The position numbers and the translations under genes are program-made. From Mariprofundaceae bacterium (GTDB lineage: Bacteria; Pseudomonadota; Zetaproteobacteria; Mariprofundales; Mariprofundaceae), in assembly GCA_030950825.1 (NCBI GenBank), contig JAUZQT010000100.1:1-5295 (forward strand): a stretch of 5,295 nucleotides of DNA, written 5' to 3'. This document shows positions 1 through 5,065 of this stretch, piece after piece. Each line of letters begins with the position of its first letter. The first letter of the stretch is position 1. The notes below the pieces were generated by a model, which was given only the letters and a program-made list of their open reading frames with translations, ran no database searches and was not told the DNA's origin.

Positions 1-1
1 T

Positions 2-195
2 CAATACCTTCGCCAATTTTTATCCTGAAACCAAGACAAAAAGTTAATGTTTGTAACAGTTTTATTTTGCAAGGATATATTAAAAATCGCTTCGGCATTT
101 GGGCGATGTAATTTTTAATATGCAGCGGATATAGGAAATAAGGCCGCTACTCACATGCTTTATGAAAAAGTACCTGAAAATTGGCGAAGGTATTG
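2..195. repeat. 194-bp unit bounded by a perfect 19-bp inverted repeat
   Basis: Bases 2-20 (CAATACCTTCGCCAATTTT) are the exact reverse complement of bases 177-195; pairing stops at base 1 against base 196. The 156 bases between hold a second inverted repeat (77-87 with 111-121) and a small AGCGG/CCGCT stem (124-128 with 144-148). Nineteen perfect base pairs at this distance are very unlikely by chance. The layout suits a small non-autonomous transposable element (MITE-like) or a structured RNA. No target-site duplication can be tested on the left because the window begins one base before the repeat. No transposase or reverse transcriptase lies beside it, and the identity of the unit is unknown. 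Confidence 0.6.
77..121. repeat. Inner inverted repeat / stem-loop
   Basis: Bases 77-87 (ATATTAAAAAT) pair perfectly with 111-121 (ATTTTTAATAT). Inside, CGC at 88-90 can pair with GCG at 103-105, leaving a five-base bulge (106-110) on one side and a loop of about a dozen bases. The stem lies at the centre of the 2-195 unit, so the whole would fold as a nested cruciform or RNA structure. It is A/T-rich and has no following T run, so it is not a convincing terminator. Confidence 0.4.
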
Positions 196-497
196 TTACT
201 ATATATTAATGATGGTTAACCCGTATTACTCACGAATCAACGGCAGCCTACTATTTATTAGCCTGAATAATTCATAAATCGTTGTGATGATTGCGAAGAA
301 CCTATTATTTACAATGATTTTTTTGTCAGAAGTGCCGTACCAATGGATACGGTCGCCCGGCAAACGAATTCGTTGCGGATAAAGGGGCAAGCAAGGGCGC
401 AACTGTATTTGTGAATATTCAGGTTAGATATACAGAACATTACAACCAGCAAGGTATGCGTGACCGCACGCTGCCACACGCCAGTATTTGTGATTAA
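119..497 (+). pseudogene. Possible broken small gene(s), unidentified
   Basis: No intact start-to-stop gene of normal size exists here, but three short frames read like protein. The first runs 119-277 (52 codons, ATG at 155, translation MLYEKVPENWRRY near its middle). The second runs 271-414 (47 codons) and contains RCDDCEEPI. The third runs 318-497 and contains NEFVADKGASKGATVF. The C-x2-C-x-EPI string resembles the first half of the DksA/TraR zinc finger, but the second cysteine pair is missing in frame. The three frames overlap in different phases, so they cannot all be real. At most this is a frameshifted remnant of a small gene. The lack of ribosome binding sites and of a continuous frame, plus the overlap of the first frame with the inverted repeat at 177-195, all argue for decay or chance. 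Confidence 0.2.
480..493. repeat. 14-bp direct repeat, left copy
   Basis: GCCAGTATTTGTGA occurs here and again at 1207-1220. Over 21 bases (480-500 and 1207-1227) the copies match at 18 positions. They bracket the CBS gene with its upstream palindrome and downstream hairpin. A shorter core, GTATTTGTGA, occurs a third time at 405-414. Possible meanings are a protein-binding site, footprints of an insertion, or coincidence. Confidence 0.45.
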
Positions 498-644
498 TGC
501 GGATTCGTTTCCATAATAATAAACAACTCTTTTACACCAACTTCTTATTTTTTATGAAAAGCTGGCAGTTTCCTATTAACACTTTCATGCTTTTCATGTT
601 ACATTGCGGATACAAACGCTGGCGCACCGCGTTATACTATTACT

Positions 645-685
645 GGAACGGGGATTAAATAACTTGTGCATTTAATCCCCATCCC
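645..685. repeat. Palindromic element related to the transposon end at 4778
   Basis: GGGGATTAAAT (650-660) and ATTTAATCCCC (670-680) are perfect reverse complements around a nine-base loop (661-669). Outer bases add an imperfect extension (645-649 with 681-685). Bases 645-673 match 4778-4806 at 27 of 29 positions, including the loop. The right arm read on the minus strand (685 back to 670) is again a copy of the same 16-base terminus, GG-A-GGG-ATTAAAT. The element therefore looks like a left end joined to the last 16 bases of a right end, as after internal deletion of a transposon. It ends 15 bases before the ribosome binding site of the CBS gene, so it could also act as an mRNA leader stem or an operator. 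Confidence 0.6.
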
Positions 686-693
686 TATATAAT
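664..693 (+). promoter_or_regulatory. Candidate promoter for the CBS gene
   Basis: TATAAT at 688-693 is a perfect -10 consensus. TTGTGC at 664-669, 18 bases upstream, is a weak -35 (three of six) and lies in the loop of the palindrome. Transcription would begin near base 700, giving an unusually short leader that starts at the ribosome binding site. An alternative -10, TATACT at 633-638, would place the start near 645, so the transcript would open with the 645-685 hairpin. It has no good -35 at normal spacing. The choice cannot be made from sequence alone. Confidence 0.35.
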
Positions 694-714
694 TAACCTT
701 GGAGGATAATTTAA

Positions 715-1161
715 ATGAAAGTTTCTGATGTAATGACAACCACTCCCCTAACATGTGATGAGAACGACAACCTTCGAAGTGTCGTTGAAAAAATGGTTAT
801 GCGCCGTTGCGGCTCTATCCCAGTGACTGATCGCGATGGCAATCTTACAGGTATTGTAACAATTCGCGATACAATGCTGCCTCTTTACCCTAATTTTGGC
901 GAGTATGTCCACGATGCTGTACACGGGCGCGACTTCGAAGAAATGGAAGAAAACTACAAACGCGTATTATGCATGAAAGTCAAAGAAGTTATGACACCTG
1001 AACCCATGAGCACGAGCACAGATGAATCCATTCTTAAAGCTGCATCCTATATGGGTTTGCGCAACCTGCGCAGAATTCCAGTCACCGATAACGGCAAACT
1101 TGTTGGCATGATAAGCATCGGTGATATTGCGCGCGGTCTTTATATCCACCAAGCCGTTTAA
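715..1161 (+). CDS. Stand-alone CBS domain-pair protein
   Basis: This 148-residue cytoplasmic protein consists of two CBS motifs and little else. The first covers about residues 4-58 (KVSDVMTTTP, SIPVTDRDGNLTGIVTIRD). The second covers about 88-146 (KVKEVMTPEP, RRIPVTDNGKLVGMISIGDI). A charged linker at about 59-87 contains the LYPNFGEYVHD segment. CBS pairs (Bateman modules) usually bind adenine nucleotides such as AMP, ATP or S-adenosylmethionine and regulate partner proteins. The ligand and partner here are unknown, and no enzyme or channel domain is fused. The ATG is supported by GGAGG at 701-705 with nine bases of spacing. The gene stands alone, with noncoding DNA upstream and a convergent gene downstream. 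Regulation may involve the palindrome at 645-685. The family call is firm; the function is open. Confidence 0.93.
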   Translation: MKVSDVMTTTPLTCDENDNLRSVVEKMVMRRCGSIPVTDRDGNLTGIVTIRDTMLPLYPNFGEYVHDAVHGRDFEEMEENYKRVLCMKVKEVMTPEPMSTSTDESILKAASYMGLRNLRRIPVTDNGKLVGMISIGDIARGLYIHQAV

Positions 1162-1169
1162 ACACAGGC

Positions 1170-1202
1170 TTCACCACTGACTCTTAAGTGGTCAGTGGTG
1201 AA
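1170..1202. terminator. Intergenic hairpin between convergent genes
   Basis: TTCACCACTGAC (1170-1181) pairs perfectly with GTCAGTGGTGAA (1191-1202) around a nine-base loop. It starts nine bases after the stop of the CBS gene and lies 31 bases beyond the stop of the minus-strand dehydrogenase gene. It could therefore end or protect transcripts from both sides. Neither side has the T run of a classical Rho-independent terminator: the plus side continues AATCTAGCC and the minus side GCCTGTGTTT. Strong termination is not assured. Confidence 0.55.
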
Positions 1203-1206
1203 TCTA

Positions 1207-1220
1207 GCCAGTATTTGTGA
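1207..1220. repeat. 14-bp direct repeat, right copy
   Basis: Second copy of GCCAGTATTTGTGA (first at 480-493). Here it lies between the intergenic hairpin and the end of the minus-strand dehydrogenase gene. Bases 1211-1227 also form a small imperfect palindrome with GTATT and AATAC arms. Confidence 0.45.
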
Positions 1221-1233
1221 ACAATACAGCCTC

Positions 1234-1902
1234 CTAGTAAGGCACAATAGATCCATTAAAAGCCACAAACTGCCCTAATTCATAATCATCTATATTTTCA
1301 ATCACTTGTGTCATGCCTGCTATTGATGTTTCAATATCAATCAAGCCTGTTTGATGCGTCATATCAGTCTGCACCCAGCCTGGATGCAAGGTAACTACCC
1401 GAATACCATAAGACTGTAAATCAACTGCCATAGATTTTGAGACAATAACCAAGCCGGCCTTGGCTGCACGATAAGCATAGGCTCCACCACTACTGTTATC
1501 CCCAGTAGAACCCATTTTTGAGCTTATATTTGCGATGGCTGCCTGCCCTGCAATCAACGACGACTTCAAACGCTGCACGACCCGCACTGGGCCAATACAA
1601 TCCGTATTAAATACCTCCAACATAGCCTCAGGTACAATCAAATCCAATGACTGACCGCCACTCCCAGGCCCATAAACACCCGCATTATTGATCAATAAAT
1701 GAAGCTTATCAGGCAACAATCCCTGCGGCTCAGTGTTTTCTCCAACATCCCAACAAACCGTATGCAAAGCATCCGAATGCAACCCCTTCAAAGCTTCACA
1801 TTCGCTGCGATGACAAGCCCACACCTGCCAGCCATGAGCCAAATAGTGGTGCACAAACCCCAAGCCTAAACCTCGGTTTGCACCCGTAATCAATACATTC
1901 AT
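1234..1902 (-). CDS. SDR family NAD(P)-dependent oxidoreductase (C-factor-like)
   Basis: This 222-residue cytoplasmic enzyme belongs to the classical short-chain dehydrogenases, which reduce or oxidise a carbonyl/alcohol with NAD(P)H. It shows the cofactor glycine motif TGANRGLG (residues 6-13), NNAG (72-75), a structural Asn in FNTDCIGP (Asn99), the catalytic serine region NISS (125-128), YRAAK with Tyr144 and Lys148, and PGWVQTDM (174-181). The length and the GANRGLGLG and PGWVQTDM signatures resemble the CsgA/C-factor-type subgroup; the substrate is unknown. A GTG at 1914 in the same frame would add four residues. The ATG at 1902 is preferred because GGAGG (1912-1908 on the minus strand) lies five bases before it. 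The gene is convergent with the CBS gene and divergent from the operon that starts near 1923. Confidence 0.93.
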   Translation of the reverse strand: MNVLITGANRGLGLGFVHHYLAHGWQVWACHRSECEALKGLHSDALHTVCWDVGENTEPQGLLPDKLHLLINNAGVYGPGSGGQSLDLIVPEAMLEVFNTDCIGPVRVVQRLKSSLIAGQAAIANISSKMGSTGDNSSGGAYAYRAAKAGLVIVSKSMAVDLQSYGIRVVTLHPGWVQTDMTHQTGLIDIETSIAGMTQVIENIDDYELGQFVAFNGSIVPY

Positions 1903-1907
1903 AGTCG

Positions 1908-1912
1908 CCTCC
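1908..1912 (-). promoter_or_regulatory. Ribosome binding site deciding the SDR start
   Basis: GGAGG on the minus strand, five bases before the ATG at 1902. It overlaps the upstream GTG codon at 1914-1912, so that GTG is very unlikely to be the start. Confidence 0.7.
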
Positions 1913-1922
1913 ACCGTTCTGC

Positions 1923-2387
1923 ATGTTTACACTCGCCACATGCCGATTCTCCCAGTATTTCATTCATATGCATAAATCCGAACCACTCAACCGTGCAAGC
2001 ATGTGGCATTGGCTCAAAGGCACGTGGGTAGATCGAAGTTTATTACTACTGGCACTTATTGCCATTGCTATTAGCTGGCAATGGCTACAGCAAAACCTAT
2101 CAGGCACACCCATGGTTCATATCTACCATGGAAAGAATCTACTCGCGACATATCCATTGAACACAGATCTGCCCATACATTTTCAGGCGCAAGGTGATAT
2201 TGGTATCTCGGAGATCACCATTGATCAGTATGGCGTGCGCATTAGCCACTCCTCTTGCATCACACAACGCTGTGTATTATCGGGTCATCGCCACCGTATT
2301 GGCGATATATTGGCATGCGTTCCCAATCGTATTCTTGTAAGCATTCAAGGCTCGCAGCAACTGCCCCTTGATGCAGTCTCTGAATAA
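1923..2387 (+). CDS. NusG domain II-containing membrane-anchored protein
   Basis: The open frame gives 154 residues: a short N-terminus, one hydrophobic segment (about 38-54, LLLLALIAIAISWQW) and an exported C-terminal domain of about 95 residues. The C-terminal part matches the NusG domain II-type family usually found beside Gx transporters. It has a VHIYHGKNLLATYPL strand, a GVRISHSSCITQRC segment with Cys112 and Cys117, and DILACVPNRILVSI (family form: C-x4-C then CLPN). The domain resembles the second domain of NusG but lacks the transcription-factor NTD, so it is not the transcription factor. Its molecular role is unknown. The start is uncertain: ATGs at 1923, 1968 and 2001 are in frame and none has a ribosome binding site. 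The one at 2001 gives the usual family length (128 residues) and would leave 98 bases to the divergent SDR gene. The stop overlaps the next start (TAATG). Confidence 0.85.
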   Translation: MFTLATCRFSQYFIHMHKSEPLNRASMWHWLKGTWVDRSLLLLALIAIAISWQWLQQNLSGTPMVHIYHGKNLLATYPLNTDLPIHFQAQGDIGISEITIDQYGVRISHSSCITQRCVLSGHRHRIGDILACVPNRILVSIQGSQQLPLDAVSE

Positions 2388-2914
2388 TGCACCAAAGCCC
2401 GCGTCCGAGCTTGGCATCCCTAGAAAAAAAAGCGCACTGGCTAGGCTTGTTGCTACTCGCCAGTGGTTTGCATATTTTCGAAGCAACCATACCCAGTTTT
2501 GGACCATGGTTCAAATTAGGCCTAGCAAATATTATCACCATCATTGCTCTAGCAACCATTGGCGCAAGAGCTGCTGCCAGTCTAGCGATTGCCAGGGTCG
2601 TCATCGGCGCTTTTTTTATTGGCACCATGTTCACGCCTACATTTATCATCAGCTTGATTGCCACCATCGCTGCAACCACCACCATGCTGCTTGCTTGGCG
2701 TTTTATTCCCCACATTAGTCTGATTGGCGTTAGCTTACTGGCTGCCATAGCCCATATGTGCAGCCAATTTTTCGTGGTCGAACAGTTTTTCATTCAGCAG
2801 ACTGCACTTTATTATCTGCTACCGCCATTGCTTGTGCTATCCTGCGCAACAGGCTGGCTCAATGGCGCTCTGGCGACCTATATCACAGCGCAACTTAATA
2901 TTCGGAGCAGATAA
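2387..2914 (+). CDS. Gx transporter family protein (Hpre_diP_synt_I type)
   Basis: This 175-residue integral inner-membrane protein has about five hydrophobic segments. It carries the family hallmark GLHIFEATIPSFGPW then FKLGLANIITIIAL (residues 27-55), RVVIGAFFIGTMFTPTFIIS (70-89) and GVSLLAAIAHMCSQFFV (114-130). Databases name this family 'heptaprenyl diphosphate synthase component I' or Gx transporter. The fold resembles small-molecule transport S-components, and the true substrate is not established. The gene starts on the last base of the preceding stop (TAATG) and has no ribosome binding site of its own, so translation is probably coupled to the NusG-domain-II gene. The same two-gene pair occurs in many bacteria near isoprenoid, flavin-transferase or Rnf-type genes; none of those lies in this window. 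The length is normal and the frame intact. Confidence 0.9.
   Translation: MHQSPRPSLASLEKKAHWLGLLLLASGLHIFEATIPSFGPWFKLGLANIITIIALATIGARAAASLAIARVVIGAFFIGTMFTPTFIISLIATIAATTTMLLAWRFIPHISLIGVSLLAAIAHMCSQFFVVEQFFIQQTALYYLLPPLLVLSCATGWLNGALATYITAQLNIRSR
2904..2907 (+). promoter_or_regulatory. Ribosome binding site supporting a TTG start
   Basis: GGAG inside the end of the Gx-transporter gene, ten bases before TTG at 2918. No ATG lies upstream of the membrane segment in this frame. The first in-frame ATG (3000) would remove that segment, so TTG is the best start. Confidence 0.5.
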
Positions 2915-2917
2915 GCA

Positions 2918-3838
2918 TTGCAGGTAAAGTCTAAAAAGAACCGATTAATCATTGCCTTTGCGGTATCTATTGCCACTCATATCATACTGGTATTGTTCAT
3001 GTCGTTAAAACAAGATGAACCACGCTTGGCAAAAAAACAGCCGCCACAATTTACCGACGTCATCCTTTTGGATCCCGCAACTGAGCTTAAAAAATCCCCA
3101 CCCAAGAATGCCAAAACAATTGCCAACCGAAGTACCAAAGGCGGCAGTACCCAAGCCAAAGATCGCACCACACGCACGGCAAAGTCACCCATACTCAACG
3201 ACAACAAAGAAAAAAAGAAACCAGCACAGCCACAAACCCCAAAAACGCCACCACCTACACCACCCAAAACATCGGATAAACGTACCCGCATCATCACCAA
3301 AAAGGGCATATCTGCTGAGCCAAGCAAAACAATTGAAAAAAAACCAGTTAAAAAGAAGGCCGTAGAAAAAAAACGTCCAGCACCACCTCGCCCAATTCCT
3401 TTATCCAAGCTTATGCCGTCCAGTATGGCATTATCTGAACTATCGCGGGACTTTGAACGTGAACGCCGTATGAAGCAGATGCTGTCCAAAGAAGCTGATA
3501 TTCCAATCAATACCAAGGAAGCAAAATATGCACCATATGCGCACTCACTGGTGCGTGCACTAGAAGAACAATGGCGCCCCGATCAAGTTGATTATAGTCA
3601 ATTTCCAGATCAGGCGAGACAAGTCTTAATGCGCGTCACCATTGAACTGAGTGGCGAATTGGGTAACTTGGAAATACTACGCCCTAGCCCTATCCCATCG
3701 CTCAACGATAGCGCTGTGCGAGCCATACACGATGCCGCGCCATTTAAACCTTTACCCAGTTCGTGGGGATTGGATAGGGCAAGCTTTTACCTTACCTTTG
3801 AGGTCATAGATGATCAATTTGTCTTCCGTACCATGTAA
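2918..3838 (+). CDS. TonB/TolA-like energy-transducing protein
   Basis: This 306-residue protein has the TonB layout. A short cytoplasmic N-terminus precedes a single membrane anchor at about 10-28, which contains the S-x3-H pair (Ser17, His21) used by TonB and TolA to engage their ExbB/ExbD- or TolQ/TolR-type motors. A long Lys/Pro-rich periplasmic linker (about 34-165, with QTPKTPPPTPPK) follows. The C-terminal TonB-like domain covers about 205-296 (YAPYAHSLVRALEEQW, VTIELSGELGNLEILRPSP, SAVRAIHDAAPFKPLP). Such proteins carry proton-motive energy across the periplasm to outer-membrane receptors, or maintain the envelope in the case of TolA. No exbB/exbD or tolQ/tolR gene is in view, so the partner and the TonB-versus-TolA choice are open. 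The gene starts with TTG three bases after the preceding stop and overlaps mutY by 29 bases. Confidence 0.88.
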   Translation: MQVKSKKNRLIIAFAVSIATHIILVLFMSLKQDEPRLAKKQPPQFTDVILLDPATELKKSPPKNAKTIANRSTKGGSTQAKDRTTRTAKSPILNDNKEKKKPAQPQTPKTPPPTPPKTSDKRTRIITKKGISAEPSKTIEKKPVKKKAVEKKRPAPPRPIPLSKLMPSSMALSELSRDFERERRMKQMLSKEADIPINTKEAKYAPYAHSLVRALEEQWRPDQVDYSQFPDQARQVLMRVTIELSGELGNLEILRPSPIPSLNDSAVRAIHDAAPFKPLPSSWGLDRASFYLTFEVIDDQFVFRTM

Positions 3839-4778
3839 GGCACTACTGCAATGGTATCAAGAAAACCTCCGCGATCTGCCTTGGCGACATACCACCGATG
3901 CTTATCATATTTGGATTTCAGAAATTATGCTGCAGCAAACCCAAGTCAAAACAGTGTTGCCACGTTATAAGCAATGGTTCCAACAGTTTCCAAGCATTCA
4001 ACAACTCGCCGATTCGCCACTGGATGATGTGTTGAAAGCTTGGGAAGGTTTGGGTTATTACCGCCGCGCGCGGTTCATCCATGCTGCATCTCAACAAATC
4101 ATGAACAAATACCATGGCGTATTCCCCAAACAATTTGAAGGCATCCTAAGTCTACCTGGTATTGGCCCCTCCACAGCTGGTGCCATTGCATCATTTTGTT
4201 TTGCTATGAACACTCCAGTACTTGATGGCAATGTGAAACGCGTGCTTAAACGTTGGCACAACCAAGCAGAGATCGGTGACAAACAACTTTGGGCGTTGGC
4301 ACAGGCCGCCATTGATATATCCAAAAAACCTGCACTATGGAATCAAGCCATGATGGAATTGGGCGCAACACTTTGCCAGTCTCATTCAGCCCAATGCACC
4401 GCTTGCCCTGTATCAACAACTTGCAAGGCAGCCTTTTTAACCCTTAATAAGAATATTTCAAACAAGAAAAAAGTCGTCATAAAAGACCTGTTCTGGCAAA
4501 TCAACCTGCATATTCACCCTGAAAAAGGAATTTGGCTGCAACAACGCCCTGAAGATGGGATATGGCCAGGGCTTTGGACACCGCCCATCATTGAACTTTC
4601 CCATCAGCCTAAAAAGATACCGTGTCATACCCACAGGCTAACGCACCGCCGCATTCACCTTTATGCAAAAAAGTGTCACAGTTCACCCCCAAGCGAGGGG
4701 AGATGGGTGCAACAACTTTCTCAACTTGCACTGCCAACAGGCATCCACCGAGCTCTTGCCAAGCAGCGCACCGCTTAG
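3810..4778 (+). CDS. mutY: A/G-specific adenine glycosylase MutY
   Basis: MutY removes adenine mispaired with 8-oxoguanine and so prevents G:C to T:A mutations. The 322-residue protein has every key feature: SEIMLQQTQV with catalytic Glu38, GLGYYRRAR (80-88), the helix-hairpin-helix LPGIGPSTAGAI (115-126), catalytic Asp139 in LDGNVKRV, and the [4Fe-4S] ligands Cys189, Cys196, Cys199 and Cys205 (C-x6-C-x2-C-x5-C). The C-terminal NUDIX-like domain, which recognises 8-oxoguanine, is present: QQRPEDGIWPGLW (244-256) and LTHRRIHL (277-284). It is slightly shorter than the Escherichia coli enzyme (350). The start at 3810 has GAGG at 3800-3803 and overlaps the TonB-like gene by 29 bases, suggesting coupled translation. 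The TAG stop lies at the edge of a transposon-like end, so the extreme C-terminus could have been altered by insertion. Confidence 0.97.
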   Translation: MINLSSVPCKALLQWYQENLRDLPWRHTTDAYHIWISEIMLQQTQVKTVLPRYKQWFQQFPSIQQLADSPLDDVLKAWEGLGYYRRARFIHAASQQIMNKYHGVFPKQFEGILSLPGIGPSTAGAIASFCFAMNTPVLDGNVKRVLKRWHNQAEIGDKQLWALAQAAIDISKKPALWNQAMMELGATLCQSHSAQCTACPVSTTCKAAFLTLNKNISNKKKVVIKDLFWQINLHIHPEKGIWLQQRPEDGIWPGLWTPPIIELSHQPKKIPCHTHRLTHRRIHLYAKKCHSSPPSEGRWVQQLSQLALPTGIHRALAKQRTA

Positions 4779-4806
4779 GAATGGGAATTAAATAACTTGT
4801 GCATTT
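4778..4806. repeat. Transposon-end-like repeat next to mutY
   Basis: These 29 bases match 645-673 at 27 positions (differences at 4782 and 4786), including the identical core ATTAAATAACTTGTGCATTT (4787-4806). The repeat starts on the last base of the mutY stop codon and faces a truncated mobile-type gene starting at 5066. It therefore looks like the left terminal inverted repeat of that element. The matching right end would lie outside the window. I do not recognise the insertion-sequence family from this terminus. Confidence 0.55.
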
Positions 4807-4831
4807 TTGAATGCTTGGACAAATTAATTGA

Positions 4832-5017
4832 CTTATAACAATATTTACTTTCATCTCAACAAAAGTCCGTCAACAACTATATGAGCAATTCCCAGCCCGT
4901 TCAGATGCTTTGTTTAACACTCTGAATAGTCTTTGCAGCAGGCAAAGTAATGACTCAAAATGGAATCTCCTCGCTACGGCCTCTATTCTCGGACAGCCTC
5001 CTAGGACTGCCCTTTAG
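4832..5017 (+). pseudogene. Short open frame without start codon, inside the mobile element
   Basis: The frame is open from after a TGA (4829-4831) to a TAG (5015-5017), 61 codons. It contains KVRQQLYEQFPARSDALFN, a helical string reminiscent of the first residues of some DDE transposases. There is no ATG, GTG or TTG at a plausible place and no ribosome binding site, so it is not a complete gene. It is in the same frame as the gene starting at 5066, with TAG codons at 5015 and 5054 between them. It may be the relic of a transposase N-terminus or a former longer N-terminus of the next gene. The family assignment is weak. Confidence 0.25.
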
Positions 5018-5065
5018 CTTCAGATAAAACGGGACAAGAGTATACCCATCCTTTAGCCTTCGCAA

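Noticed and set aside
2..195. Retron-type non-coding RNA (terminal a1/a2 repeats with an inner hairpin)
   Set aside because: The geometry is superficially similar, but no reverse transcriptase gene follows and the conserved retron priming features are not apparent.
2..220. Integron attC site
   Set aside because: The arms do not contain the required RYYYAAC / GTTRRRY core pair, and no gene cassette array is present.
650..680. Rho-independent terminator
   Set aside because: The stem is A/T-rich with no following T run, and no gene ends upstream of it.
2260..2793. 177-codon open frame on the minus strand
   Set aside because: It lies opposite the well-supported NusG-II and Gx-transporter genes, and its translation has no recognisable domain. 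It is a shadow frame.
2977..3516. 179-codon open frame on the minus strand
   Set aside because: It is antisense to the Lys/Pro-rich linker of the TonB-like protein, whose codon bias produces a Gly/Val/Phe-rich shadow.
4609..4854. 81-codon minus-strand frame spanning the mutY end and the element end
   Set aside because: It is mostly antisense to mutY and has no domain signature or ribosome binding site.
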